Source: an uncultured Dorea sp. (GTDB lineage: Bacteria > Bacillota > Clostridia > Lachnospirales > Lachnospiraceae). Taken from it: 56,799 nt of DNA. The stretch lies in contig CAJTVY010000020.1 of assembly GCA_910579925.1 (NCBI GenBank), positions 1 to 56,799 on the forward strand. The letters are read 5' to 3'. The translations under genes were made by a program, and so were the position numbers. The notes below the pieces were generated by a model. It ran no database searches. It worked only from the letters and a program-made list of their open reading frames with translations, and was not told where the DNA came from. This document shows positions 1 through 7,898 of the stretch, one piece after another; the stretch's first letter is position 1, and each line of letters begins with the position of its first letter.

Positions 1-120
1 TTTTTGCCTATAGGCATTATAGCATATGCAGAAATCTTTTTCAATATACTTTTGACAATCTAAAAATTTATCACACAGGAAGGGGGTATTGGCAAATATT
101 ACTGACGCATGAAAATTTTA

Positions 121-130
121 GGGGGGGGGG
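121..130. repeat. G10 homopolymer tract upstream of the DUF4867/isomerase operon
   Basis: Ten consecutive G residues sit in a very AT-rich leader, about 80 bp upstream of the predicted promoter. Such tracts slip easily during replication, so the length may vary between cells or be miscalled. The rest of positions 1-285 holds no gene, only a short palindrome near position 7 and the promoter listed separately. Confidence 0.7.
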
Positions 131-202
131 AATAATTGGAACATGTGAAAAAATAAAAGAGTAAAAAGACAAAAATATACCATAAAAAGGCTAATTATTG
201 AG

Positions 203-231
203 TTGTAAGACTGTAAAAAAGTTGATAAAAT
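203..231 (+). promoter_or_regulatory. Predicted sigma-A promoter of the isomerase operon
   Basis: TTGTAA (203-208) and TAAAAT (226-231) are separated by 17 bases and lie 55 bases upstream of the first start codon. Read from sequence only. Confidence 0.5.
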
Positions 232-285
232 GACATTAAATAAATTGTAACGCAAAAACAATTTGATTCAAGGAGAGAACAGATT

Positions 286-903
286 ATGGAGATTCAGAAG
301 GTAACAGACGCCTCTTTCGGCGCTTACGGGAAAGTCCTGACCGGGTATGACTGCACTGAACTGCTGGAGGCGCTGAAGCAGCAGCCTTGTCCAATGGATG
401 ACGTGGTCTATGTTCCGTCTATGGAAGCGTTAGAAGCGCTGCCTGTGGCGGAGGAGTTGAAGAAGCGTGCATATGGCGGTCTGCCGATTCAGGTCGGTTA
501 TTGCAACGGGAATAACAAGAAGCTGAATGCCGTAGAGTATCATCGTTCGTCAGAGGTGGATATTGCAGAGAACGACTTGATTCTTCTGCTTGGACGGCAG
601 CAGGACATTGAGGCAGACCATACATACGATACGTCAAAGATCGAAGCATTCCATCTGCCTGCGGGGACGGCGGTGGAATTATATGCGACAACCCTTCATT
701 ATGCGCCCTGCAGCGCAGGAGAAGAGGGATTCAGGTGCGTCATCGTACTGCCAAAGGATACGAACCTGGAACTTGACTTTGAGCCTTTAAAAGAGGGAGA
801 AGACAAGCTGATCACAGCGAAAAACAAGTGGCTGATCGCACACGAGGATGCGAAGATTGCCGGAGCGTTCTGTGGGCTGAAGGGCGAGAATATCAGCCTG
901 TAA
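286..903 (+). CDS. DUF4867 family protein (cupin-like)
   Basis: A 205-residue soluble protein starting at an ATG preceded by AAGGAGAG. The sequence resembles the DUF4867 family, which in Clostridia is commonly next to an L-fucose/L-arabinose isomerase. The middle and C-terminal part (HLPAGTAVELYATTLHYAP, then GFRCVIVLP) reads like a cupin-type beta barrel, as in sugar mutarotase or isomerase accessory proteins. No signal peptide or membrane segment is seen. It is first in an operon with the isomerase (1027) and kinase (2556), so a role in the same sugar pathway is likely. The family has no established reaction that I can name, and the assignment is by recall rather than search. Confidence 0.65.
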   Translation: MEIQKVTDASFGAYGKVLTGYDCTELLEALKQQPCPMDDVVYVPSMEALEALPVAEELKKRAYGGLPIQVGYCNGNNKKLNAVEYHRSSEVDIAENDLILLLGRQQDIEADHTYDTSKIEAFHLPAGTAVELYATTLHYAPCSAGEEGFRCVIVLPKDTNLELDFEPLKEGEDKLITAKNKWLIAHEDAKIAGAFCGLKGENISL

Positions 904-915
904 GACGATGTGTAA

Positions 916-948
916 AGGTAACAGGGCCGCTTGTCTGAACTGTTACCT
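916..948 (+). other. Intercistronic hairpin between the DUF4867 gene and the isomerase
   Basis: AGGTAACAG (916-924) is a perfect inverted repeat of CTGTTACCT (940-948). No T-run follows, so it is more likely an RNA processing or stabilising hairpin than a terminator. Confidence 0.5.
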
Positions 949-1026
949 GTAAAGAGAGAAAAGAGAGATTGCATGTAAAAATGGGCAGAGAAATTTTGTC
1001 CGGATATAAAAAGGAGGAACAACACT

Positions 1027-2511
1027 ATGAACAACATGCCAGAATTAAAGATCGGGGTAGTGGCAGTCAGCCGCGACTGTTTTCCGGAGAGCCTGTCTGT
1101 AACCAGAAGGGCGAACCTGATGAAAGCTTATACAGAGAAATACGGACAGGAAGGAATCTATGAATGTCCGGTCTGTATCGTAGAGAGTGAGATCCATATG
1201 GTACAGGCGTTAGAAGATATCAAGGCTGCAGGCTGCAACGCTCTGGTAGTATATCTTGGAAACTTCGGGCCAGAGATTTCCGAGACTCTGCTTGCAAAGC
1301 ATTTCGAAGGGCCGAAGATGTTTATTGCAGCGGCAGAGGAGCGGGGCGACAATCTGGTACAGGGCCGCGGAGACGCATACTGCGGTATGCTCAATGCAAG
1401 CTACAATCTTCAGCTTCGTAATGTAAAGGCATATATCCCGGAATATCCGGTAGGAGACGCAGAAGAATGTGCAGACATGATTCGCGAGTTTGTCCCGATC
1501 GCAAAGGCAATCGTAGGGCTTAGTGATCTCAAGATCATCAGCTTCGGACCAAGACCGCTGAACTTCCTTGCATGTAACGCACCAATTAAGCAGCTCTATA
1601 ATCTTGGCGTTGAGATTGAAGAGAACTCAGAGCTTGACTTATTCGAGGCATTTAATAAGCATGCGGGAGACGAGAGGATTCCGGCGATTGTAAAAGAGAT
1701 GGAAGAGGAGCTTGGCGCAGGCAATAAGAAGCCGGAGATCCTTGAGAAGCTTGCGCAGTATGAACTGACGCTGAAAGACTGGGTAAGGGATCATAAGGGA
1801 TACCGCAAATACGTTGCCCTTGCCGGAAAGTGCTGGCCTGCATTCCAGACTCAGTTCGGTTTTGTTCCCTGTTATGTGAACAGCCGTCTGACCGCACAGG
1901 GAATCCCGGTATCCTGTGAAGTGGATATTTACGGCGCATTAAGCGAGTTTATCGGAACGATCGTAAGCGACGACATCGTAACGCTTCTGGATATCAACAA
2001 CTCTGTACCGAAGGATATGTACGAGGAAGATATCAAGGGCAAATATAATTATACACAGCAGGATACGTTCATGGGCTTCCACTGCGGAAACACAGCCTCC
2101 AAGAAGCTGTCCTTCTGCGAGATGAAGTATCAGATGATTATGGCAAGGGCTCTTCCTGAAGAAGTGACACAGGGAACTCTGGAGGGAGACATTGTTCCTG
2201 GAGACATTACCTTCTACCGTCTGCAGAGCACGGCTGACAACAAGCTTCGTGCTTACATCGCCCACGGCGAGGTTCTTCCGGTTGCAACCCGTTCCTTCGG
2301 CGGTATCGGTGTATTTGCGATTCCAGAGATGGGAAGATTCTATCGTCATGTACTGATCGAGGGCGGATATCCTCATCACGGAGCGGTTGCGTTCGGACAT
2401 CATGGGAAGGCATTGTTTGAGGTATTCAAGTACATCGGAGTACCGGTGGAAGAGATTGGATATAACCAGCCGGCAGGCGTAAGATATCCGACAGAGAATC
2501 CGTGGAGATAG
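1027..2511 (+). CDS. L-fucose/L-arabinose isomerase family protein
   Basis: A 494-residue cytoplasmic isomerase, the usual length for the FucI/AraA-related family, which interconverts aldoses and ketoses using a divalent metal. The N-terminal half carries a Rossmann-like domain (ALVVYLGNFGPE near residues 70-80). The C-terminal half carries the metal- and substrate-binding region (FHCGNTA, then PHHGAVAFGHHG near the end). The start is the ATG after AAAAGGAGG. It is followed after 44 bases by an FGGY kinase, so the pair would turn an aldose into a ketose phosphate. The substrate (L-fucose, L-arabinose, or a D-sugar such as D-arabinose) cannot be fixed from sequence. No fuculose-phosphate or ribulose-phosphate aldolase/epimerase is adjacent. 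Confidence 0.85.
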   Translation: MNNMPELKIGVVAVSRDCFPESLSVTRRANLMKAYTEKYGQEGIYECPVCIVESEIHMVQALEDIKAAGCNALVVYLGNFGPEISETLLAKHFEGPKMFIAAAEERGDNLVQGRGDAYCGMLNASYNLQLRNVKAYIPEYPVGDAEECADMIREFVPIAKAIVGLSDLKIISFGPRPLNFLACNAPIKQLYNLGVEIEENSELDLFEAFNKHAGDERIPAIVKEMEEELGAGNKKPEILEKLAQYELTLKDWVRDHKGYRKYVALAGKCWPAFQTQFGFVPCYVNSRLTAQGIPVSCEVDIYGALSEFIGTIVSDDIVTLLDINNSVPKDMYEEDIKGKYNYTQQDTFMGFHCGNTASKKLSFCEMKYQMIMARALPEEVTQGTLEGDIVPGDITFYRLQSTADNKLRAYIAHGEVLPVATRSFGGIGVFAIPEMGRFYRHVLIEGGYPHHGAVAFGHHGKALFEVFKYIGVPVEEIGYNQPAGVRYPTENPWR

Positions 2512-2555
2512 TAACCGGCACAAGTTAAGCTGTGTCTTGGCAGGAGGAAAAAAGA

Positions 2556-4013
2556 ATGTTATATATAGGAGTAGATTTGGGGACTTCTGCGGTAAAGCTG
2601 CTGCTGATGGATGGAGAGGGGAAGATCCGGAAGATCGTATCAAAGGAGTATCCTTTGTATTTCCCACATCCTGGCTGGTCGGAGCAGAAGCCGGAAGACT
2701 GGTTCGCCGGATCCATGGCGGGAATCAGGGAACTGGTCAGCGAATGCGATAAGAGCCAGGTGGCTGGTATCAGCTTCGGCGGACAGATGCACGGGCTGGT
2801 AGCTCTTGATAAGGAGGACAATGTGATCCGTCCGGCGATTCTCTGGAACGACGGACGGACCGGGGAAGAGACGGATTATCTGAACCAGGAGATCGGTAAG
2901 GATAAATTGTCTGAGTACACGGCGAATATTGCGTTCGCAGGATTTACGGCGCCAAAGATTCTCTGGATGAAGAAGCATGAGCCGGAGAATTTTGAGAAGA
3001 TCTGTAAGATCATGCTGCCGAAGGATTACCTGGCATACTGCCTGTCCGGTTCATTCTGTACAGACGTGTCCGATGCGTCCGGTATGCTGCTCATGGATGT
3101 AAAGAACCGCTGCTGGTCCAGGGAAATGATGGAGATCTGCGGTATTACGGAGGAACAGTTACCGAAATTATATGAAAGTTATGAAGTGGTGGGAACCTTG
3201 AAGCCGGAGATTGCCGAAGAACTGGGATTATCTGCAGAGGTAAAGGTCATTGCAGGAGCCGGAGACAATGCTGCGGCGGCAGTAGGAACGGGAACGGTTG
3301 GAGACGGAATGTGTAATATCTCCCTGGGAACGTCCGGCACCATCTTCATTTCCAGCAAATCCTTTGGGGTAGATCAGAATAATGCGCTGCATTCTTTCGC
3401 ACATTCTGACGGACATTACCATCTGATGGGCTGCATGCTCAGTGCTGCGTCCTGTAATAAGTGGTGGAACGAGGACATTCTGAAGACGAAGGATTTTGCG
3501 GCGGAGCAGGCGAATATTACTAAGCTTGGAGAGAACCAGGTGTTCTATCTTCCGTATCTGATGGGGGAGCGTTCCCCGCACAATAATCCGGATGCAAGAG
3601 CCATGTTTATTGGTATGACCATGGACACCACCAGGGAAGATATGACCCAGGCGGTATTGGAAGGCGTGACCTTCGGACTTCGGGATTCTCTGGAGGTAGC
3701 AAAGAGCCTGGGGATTAAGATTGAACGTACGAAGATCTGCGGCGGCGGGGCGAAGAGTCCGCTGTGGAAGAAGATTCTCGCCAATATTATGAACCTTAAG
3801 GTGGATGTGATCGAGAGCGAGGAAGGGCCGGCTCTTGGAGGCGCCATGCTGGCGGCGGTAGGCTGCAAAGAATACCCGGATGTGGAGACCATCGCTAAGA
3901 AGGTTGTGAAAGTTGTGGATACGGTGGAGCCGGAGCCGGAGCTTGTGGCAAAGTATGAGGAGAGATATCAGAAGTTTAAGAAGATTTATCCTACGGTGAA
4001 GGAGTTGTTCTAA
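2556..4013 (+). CDS. xylB: FGGY-family carbohydrate kinase, xylulokinase type
   Basis: A 485-residue ATP-dependent ketose kinase. The actin-like fold shows the phosphate-1 motif DLGTSAVK at the N-terminus, the GGQMHGL xylulokinase signature around residue 76, the adenosine motif GDNAAAAVGTG, and the C-terminal GGGAKSPLWKKI and GPALGGAMLAA motifs typical of XylB. The ATG at 2556 is preferred over the in-frame GTG at 2532 because GGAGG lies 8 bases upstream of it and inside the longer version. It is the third gene of the operon after the isomerase and is followed by a strong terminator. D-xylulose is the default substrate, but FGGY specificity is hard to read and the partner isomerase is of the fucose/arabinose type. 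Confidence 0.85.
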   Translation: MLYIGVDLGTSAVKLLLMDGEGKIRKIVSKEYPLYFPHPGWSEQKPEDWFAGSMAGIRELVSECDKSQVAGISFGGQMHGLVALDKEDNVIRPAILWNDGRTGEETDYLNQEIGKDKLSEYTANIAFAGFTAPKILWMKKHEPENFEKICKIMLPKDYLAYCLSGSFCTDVSDASGMLLMDVKNRCWSREMMEICGITEEQLPKLYESYEVVGTLKPEIAEELGLSAEVKVIAGAGDNAAAAVGTGTVGDGMCNISLGTSGTIFISSKSFGVDQNNALHSFAHSDGHYHLMGCMLSAASCNKWWNEDILKTKDFAAEQANITKLGENQVFYLPYLMGERSPHNNPDARAMFIGMTMDTTREDMTQAVLEGVTFGLRDSLEVAKSLGIKIERTKICGGGAKSPLWKKILANIMNLKVDVIESEEGPALGGAMLAAVGCKEYPDVETIAKKVVKVVDTVEPEPELVAKYEERYQKFKKIYPTVKELF

Positions 4014-4015
4014 AA

Positions 4016-4066
4016 TAAAGGGGCTGTCGGGAAAGTAGTATTTCCCGGCAGCCCCTTTATTTTTTC
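4016..4066 (+). terminator. Rho-independent terminator after the kinase
   Basis: An uninterrupted GGGCTGTCGGGAAA / TTTCCCGGCAGCCC stem (one G-T pair), with a 6-base loop and flanking AAAG/CTTT pairs, runs into TATTTTTTC. Confidence 0.92.
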
Positions 4067-4151
4067 GGATCAGGAGATAACGGGCGGGTGGACGCTGCCT
4101 CGTAAGTATATAAGAATTCAATAAACAGACCTTTATATTTAAAATATTGAT

Positions 4152-4180
4152 TAGACAAATGTAGACCAAACCGATAAAAT
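4152..4180 (+). promoter_or_regulatory. Predicted promoter of the importer/nitrogenase-like operon
   Basis: TAGACA (4152-4157) and TAAAAT (4175-4180) have 17-base spacing. The 5' leader then contains a two-tier hairpin: AGAGATTC (4212-4219) pairs with GAATCTCT (4240-4247), enclosing CTAAT/ATTAG. It ends just before the ribosome binding site of the binding-protein gene. Confidence 0.5.
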
Positions 4181-4261
4181 AGGTATGCAAATATATCAAA
4201 TTTTACATGAGAGAGATTCTAATTCAATATTAGTATGGGGAATCTCTAGAAAGAAGGTCGA

Positions 4262-5137
4262 ATGATGAAAAGAAAGTTGGTCAGTATTCTGCTTTGTGTG
4301 TCAATGGCCGGCGTACTTGCAGGAGGATGTGGAGACAAGGAAAACGCAGAGAGTACAGAGGACACAGGAAAGACAGAAGGTACAAAGAACACGGATTCGG
4401 GAGAGGATAAGGAAGAAGAACTTTTAGACCTGGGACTTGATCTTGAGTCGGTTACGGTTGCCACGTCTCCCGGATATGCTCCCTTTGAATTTAAAGAAGA
4501 CGAAGAACTGAAGGGGTATGACGTTGATATCTGGAATGAGTTCGAAGCACGTACGGGAATCAAAGTAGAGTGGGAATTTGCCGATTTCAGCGGGTTGCTT
4601 GGACTGCTCCAGTCTGGAAAGGCGGATGCGGTTTCCGCACAGATGGCTCCGGATGCAGAACGGGAAAAGTCATTTGCATTTACAGACCCGGTCAACTACT
4701 ATGGTTCCACGGTAGTTGTATCTGAGGATAATGAGGAGATTAAGAGTGTAGAAGACCTGGCGGGGAAAAAGGTCGGCGTAGGTTCCGGGAACAGTATGCA
4801 GGCATCCGTAGAAGCGATGTATCCAGATGGAGACGTGACGTTTGAAGTGTATACTTCAGCAACGTTAGAGGCAATGTTTGCAGACCTTGAATACGGCAGA
4901 ATCGATGCAGTTCTGGCACAGGATATCCAGACCTCCATGGCCATGAAGGAGAATGCGAATCTGAAGATTAAGATGCTGGATCCATTCGAGTTTGCGCCGG
5001 CAACGATAGCCGTTGACAAAAACAACACGGAACTTCTGGATGCTTTGAATGAATTCATTAAGATTCTGAAAGATGACGGAACGTTAAAAGAACTTTCGGA
5101 GAAGTGGGTTGGTATCGATATTTCGGTTGAAAAGTAA
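4262..5137 (+). CDS. Amino-acid ABC transporter substrate-binding lipoprotein
   Basis: A 291-residue extracytoplasmic solute-binding protein of the polar amino-acid family (SBP_bac_3). The N-terminus is a lipoprotein signal with lipobox LAGGC, giving lipid-modified Cys23. A low-complexity acidic/Thr linker follows (about residues 24-55). The mature domain shows family hallmarks: SPGYAPFEFKEDEELKGYDVDIW, LLQSGKADAVSAQMAPDAER, DLAGKKVGVGSGNS and LKELSEKW at the end. It leads an operon whose permease, amidohydrolase, C-S lyase and nitrogenase-like genes follow. The ligand is therefore inferred to be an amino acid or N-acyl amino acid, possibly sulfur-containing. ATG at 4262 is directly followed by a second ATG, and either could be used. 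Confidence 0.88.
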   Translation: MMKRKLVSILLCVSMAGVLAGGCGDKENAESTEDTGKTEGTKNTDSGEDKEEELLDLGLDLESVTVATSPGYAPFEFKEDEELKGYDVDIWNEFEARTGIKVEWEFADFSGLLGLLQSGKADAVSAQMAPDAEREKSFAFTDPVNYYGSTVVVSEDNEEIKSVEDLAGKKVGVGSGNSMQASVEAMYPDGDVTFEVYTSATLEAMFADLEYGRIDAVLAQDIQTSMAMKENANLKIKMLDPFEFAPATIAVDKNNTELLDALNEFIKILKDDGTLKELSEKWVGIDISVEK

Positions 5138-5151
5138 TAAGGTAGAATAAG

Positions 5152-5835
5152 ATGGAATATTTAACAGAAACATTTATTCCTTATGCCAGGATCCTGGTAC
5201 CGCTGCTTGTGAAAGGACTGGGAATCACCATCTATGTGTCTGCGGCGGCATTTTTCCTCAGCGTGGTGTTAGGAGCGCTGCTTGCAGTGATTGAGCATTT
5301 CCAAATCAAGGGGCTGAATCAGTTTGTAAAGGTCTATGTGTCTTACTTCCGGGGAACTCCGCTTTTGATACAATTGTTTATCTTTTATTACGGACTTCCT
5401 ATGGTAATGGACATCATGAAGAATTGTCCAAAGACTCTGGCGCTGATTCTTTGTCTGGCGTTAAATGCGGCGGCATATATATCAGAAAGTATCCGGGGCG
5501 CTATTGAAAGTATTGATCAAGGGCAGTATGAGGCATGTCTGGCATTTGGTCTTACATATACGCAGATGATGACAAAGGTGATTCTGCCTCAGGCAGCGGT
5601 GGCGGCGATTCCGCCGATCACCAACTCCTGTCTGGATCTGATTAAGATGTCTTCGCTGGGTATGACAATCGGAATACAGGATATTATGGGTGAAGCGCAG
5701 CTGACTGCAGCAACTTATTATAAGACATTTGAGACATATATTCTGGCGGCGGCATTTTACTGGGCGCTGGCTGCTGTTCTCGGCCGTGTTCAGAGAATGA
5801 TCGAGCAGAAGATTGGTGTCGCTTATCGGAAATAA
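5152..5835 (+). CDS. Amino-acid ABC transporter permease (HisM/GlnP family)
   Basis: A 227-residue integral membrane subunit with about five hydrophobic segments. It carries the EAA-type coupling loop, here EACLAFGLTYTQMMTKVILPQAAVAAIPP near residues 130-155, which docks the ATPase. The YFRGTPLLIQLFIFYYGLP motif is typical of polar amino-acid importers. It starts 14 bases after the binding-protein stop. A terminator-like hairpin follows (5841-5864), separating it from the ATPase gene. It should form the transmembrane channel as a homodimer with the lipoprotein and ATPase of the same operon. Confidence 0.9.
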   Translation: MEYLTETFIPYARILVPLLVKGLGITIYVSAAAFFLSVVLGALLAVIEHFQIKGLNQFVKVYVSYFRGTPLLIQLFIFYYGLPMVMDIMKNCPKTLALILCLALNAAAYISESIRGAIESIDQGQYEACLAFGLTYTQMMTKVILPQAAVAAIPPITNSCLDLIKMSSLGMTIGIQDIMGEAQLTAATYYKTFETYILAAAFYWALAAVLGRVQRMIEQKIGVAYRK

Positions 5836-5840
5836 TTTTC

Positions 5841-5874
5841 AGAGGGTGCTGTAAGGCATCCTCTTTGTTTCTTT
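5841..5874 (+). terminator. Terminator-like hairpin inside the operon
   Basis: AGAGGGTGC (5841-5849) pairs with GCATCCTCT (5856-5864), with one G-T pair and a 6-base loop. TTTGTTTCTTTT follows. It lies between permease and ATPase genes that should be co-transcribed, so it probably acts as a partial terminator or attenuator lowering downstream expression. Confidence 0.7.
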
Positions 5875-5900
5875 TATTGTTTAGTCAGAGGAGTTAAGAA

Positions 5901-6670
5901 ATGATAGAAATTAAGAATTTGAGTAAAACGTTTGGTACCCAGATGGTTTTAAACGACGTCAGCCTGAAGATAGAAAAAGGGAAAGTCGTGGTAGTAATCG
6001 GCCCTTCCGGTACGGGAAAGTCGTGGTAGTAATCGGCCCTTCCGGTACGGGAAAGTCCACGCTCCTGCGCTGTATAAACTTATTAGAACGTCCGGAAAAG
6101 GGGAGGATTAAGCTTGGGGACTTTGAGGCGGATTATGAGAAGATCAGCAAGGCGGAGATTCAGGTACTGCGTTCAAGAACGTCCATGGTATTCCAGAATT
6201 CCAACCTTTACAGAAACAAGACAGCCTTAGAGAACATTAAGCTGCCCCTTACCGCCGTGAAAAAAATGGAGGACAGAAGAGCAGAGGAAATTGGCCTTGG
6301 GCTGCTTGAGAAGGTGGGCATGCTTGAGAAAAAAGACGCATACCCAGAGACACTGTCCGGCGGGGAGAAGCAGAGAGTCGGGATTGCCAGGGCAATGGGA
6401 GTGAATCCGGACATTATATTGTTTGATGAACCGACATCCGCATTAGACCCGGAACTGGTGTCAGAGGTACTGGAAGTGATACAGGATCTGGCAAAACAGC
6501 ATACTACGATGCTGATTGTGACTCATGAGATGAAATTTGCAAGGAGCGTGGCCGATGAGATTGTATTTATGGAGGGCGGAAAGATCGTGGAGCAGGCGCC
6601 GCCGGAGGAATTTTTCGGCAATCCCAGAACAGAACGTACCAGAAGATTTATCAGTTCAAATATGGAATAG
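5901..6670 (+). pseudogene. Amino-acid ABC transporter ATP-binding subunit, frameshifted by a 35-bp tandem duplication
   Basis: ATG at 5901 follows AGAGGAG and begins a typical GlnQ-type ATPase (MIEIKNLSKTFG, then IGPSGTGKS). A perfect 35-bp tandem duplication (5979-6048) in the Walker A region shifts the frame and gives a TAG stop at 6027-6029. Removing one copy restores exactly 244 codons plus stop, the normal family length. The downstream part (6023-6670) keeps Walker A, Q-loop VFQNSNLY, signature LSGGEKQRVGIARA, Walker B IILFDEPTSALD and H-loop THE. A GTG at 6023 overlaps the stop by 4 bases region-wise, so reinitiation could make a 215-residue protein with an intact P-loop but lacking the first beta strands. 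It may therefore be a broken gene, a reversible switch, or an assembly error. Confidence 0.85.
5979..6048 (+). repeat. Perfect 35-bp tandem duplication in the ATPase gene
   Basis: Copies at 5979-6013 and 6014-6048 are identical, each beginning GGGAAAGTC and ending CCGGTAC. A third GGGAAAGTC follows at 6049-6057. The single-copy parent would carry GGGAAAGTC twice, 35 bp apart, which is the classic substrate for replication slippage. Reversion to one copy would be easy. Confidence 0.97.
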
Positions 6671-6676
6671 TGTAAG

Positions 6677-7885
6677 ATGATGAATAATGAAGAGATTATC
6701 AGATTATCAGAAGAAAAGCGAGATTATGTGATTGAATGCAGGAGAACCGTACACCGTTATGCGGAACCTGGAGGAAAAGAGAGAAAAACCAGCAGGTTTA
6801 TCCGGCAGGAACTGGAAGGAAAAGGTCTGAGGGTTCATAGCGTAGGGGATACCGGGCTGATTGCAGCGCTGGACACGGGAAAGGAAGGGGCGCGCATCTT
6901 TCTGCGGGCAGATATGGACGCCCTTCCCATACCGGAGGCCGGGGAAAATCTGGCGCAGAAAAGGACCTGTATTTCTGAGAACAAAGGGACGTGCCATGCC
7001 TGCGGACATGATGCGCACACGGCCATGTTATTAGGGACACTGAGAATTCTGGCTGACAACCGTGAGAAACTGACAGGGGTGGTCTATGCCTGTTTTGAGT
7101 CGGGCGAAGAGACCGGCTATGGCGTAGGAGACATGATCGAGGCCTTGAAGCAGTTTCGAATTGATACGTGCTTTGCGCTCCATGTTTACAGTGAACTGGA
7201 ATCAGGCCGGATCTGTGTAGAACCCGGCGCCAGAATGGCGGGCACATCCGTAATTGATCTTCTTATAAAGGGGAGGGGAGGGCATGGCTCCAGGCCGGAT
7301 CTGGCGGCGAATCCTGTATTCTGTGCTGCCGCTATGTTAAATAATCTGGCAGCGGCATGGCCGAACCGGCTGGATCCTTATGAGATGGTGACATTGGGGA
7401 TTACCCGGATTCAAGGCGGCGAATCCTGCAATATCATACCAGAGACTGCCCGGGTAGGCGGTACGCTGCGTTTTTTTAATGAAGAGGCGGCAGAAAAAGC
7501 CGTTGCGGTTCTGAGGAAAGTAATTGATCATACGGCAGAAATGAATGACTGTATGGTCGAGTATCTCAAAGCGCCGGAAGATTTTCTAAGTCCGGTGGTC
7601 AATGACCGGACATATGCTGAAATGGCAAAGAAGAGAATGGAGTCTCTTCTGCCGGCAGACTCTGTCGTATCCTGCAGGCCATGGTGCGCATCAGAGACAT
7701 TTGCCCGTTATACGAGAGAATATCCGGGAGTGTTTGCCTGTCTGGGAATCCGAAATGAAGCGTATGGTTCCGGTGCGCCTCATCACAGTATACAGTTTGA
7801 CGTGGATGAAGAAGTCCTGGTAACAGGGGTGATGGCAATGCTGGCATATGTCGACGAGGTCCGGCAGAATTTCGGGCAGGGTTAA
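6677..7885 (+). CDS. M20 family metallo-amidohydrolase (N-acyl-amino-acid deacylase type)
   Basis: A 402-residue cytoplasmic di-metal hydrolase of the M20D type (hippurate/IAA-amino-acid/N-acetyl-cysteine deacylases). Metal-site motifs are visible: RADMDALPI (residues 77-85), CHACGHDAHTA (106-116), ESGEETGYG near 147, HVYSE near 172, and a C-terminal APHHSIQF histidine. The dimerisation domain is present (GRGGHGSRPDLAANPV). There is no signal peptide. It begins 6 bases after the ATPase reading frame, so it belongs to the same operon. The family removes acyl groups from N-acyl amino acids or peptides. Next to an amino-acid importer and a C-S lyase, the likely substrate is an N-acylated (sulfur) amino acid. 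That substrate is an inference. Confidence 0.85.
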   Translation: MMNNEEIIRLSEEKRDYVIECRRTVHRYAEPGGKERKTSRFIRQELEGKGLRVHSVGDTGLIAALDTGKEGARIFLRADMDALPIPEAGENLAQKRTCISENKGTCHACGHDAHTAMLLGTLRILADNREKLTGVVYACFESGEETGYGVGDMIEALKQFRIDTCFALHVYSELESGRICVEPGARMAGTSVIDLLIKGRGGHGSRPDLAANPVFCAAAMLNNLAAAWPNRLDPYEMVTLGITRIQGGESCNIIPETARVGGTLRFFNEEAAEKAVAVLRKVIDHTAEMNDCMVEYLKAPEDFLSPVVNDRTYAEMAKKRMESLLPADSVVSCRPWCASETFARYTREYPGVFACLGIRNEAYGSGAPHHSIQFDVDEEVLVTGVMAMLAYVDEVRQNFGQG

Positions 7886-7898
7886 GAAGGAGAAAGAT

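Noticed and set aside
3228..4199. Antisense reading frame over the xylulokinase gene
   Set aside because: It runs through the terminator hairpin and lacks any recognisable domain; it is a shadow of the kinase.
4204..4261. T-box leader upstream of the amino-acid importer
   Set aside because: The hairpin is short, and no T-box consensus or terminator/antiterminator pair was seen.
7848..7898. Upstream in-frame start for the alpha-like subunit
   Set aside because: It lies inside the M20 gene and has no ribosome binding site; ATG 7899 has AAGGAG at correct spacing.
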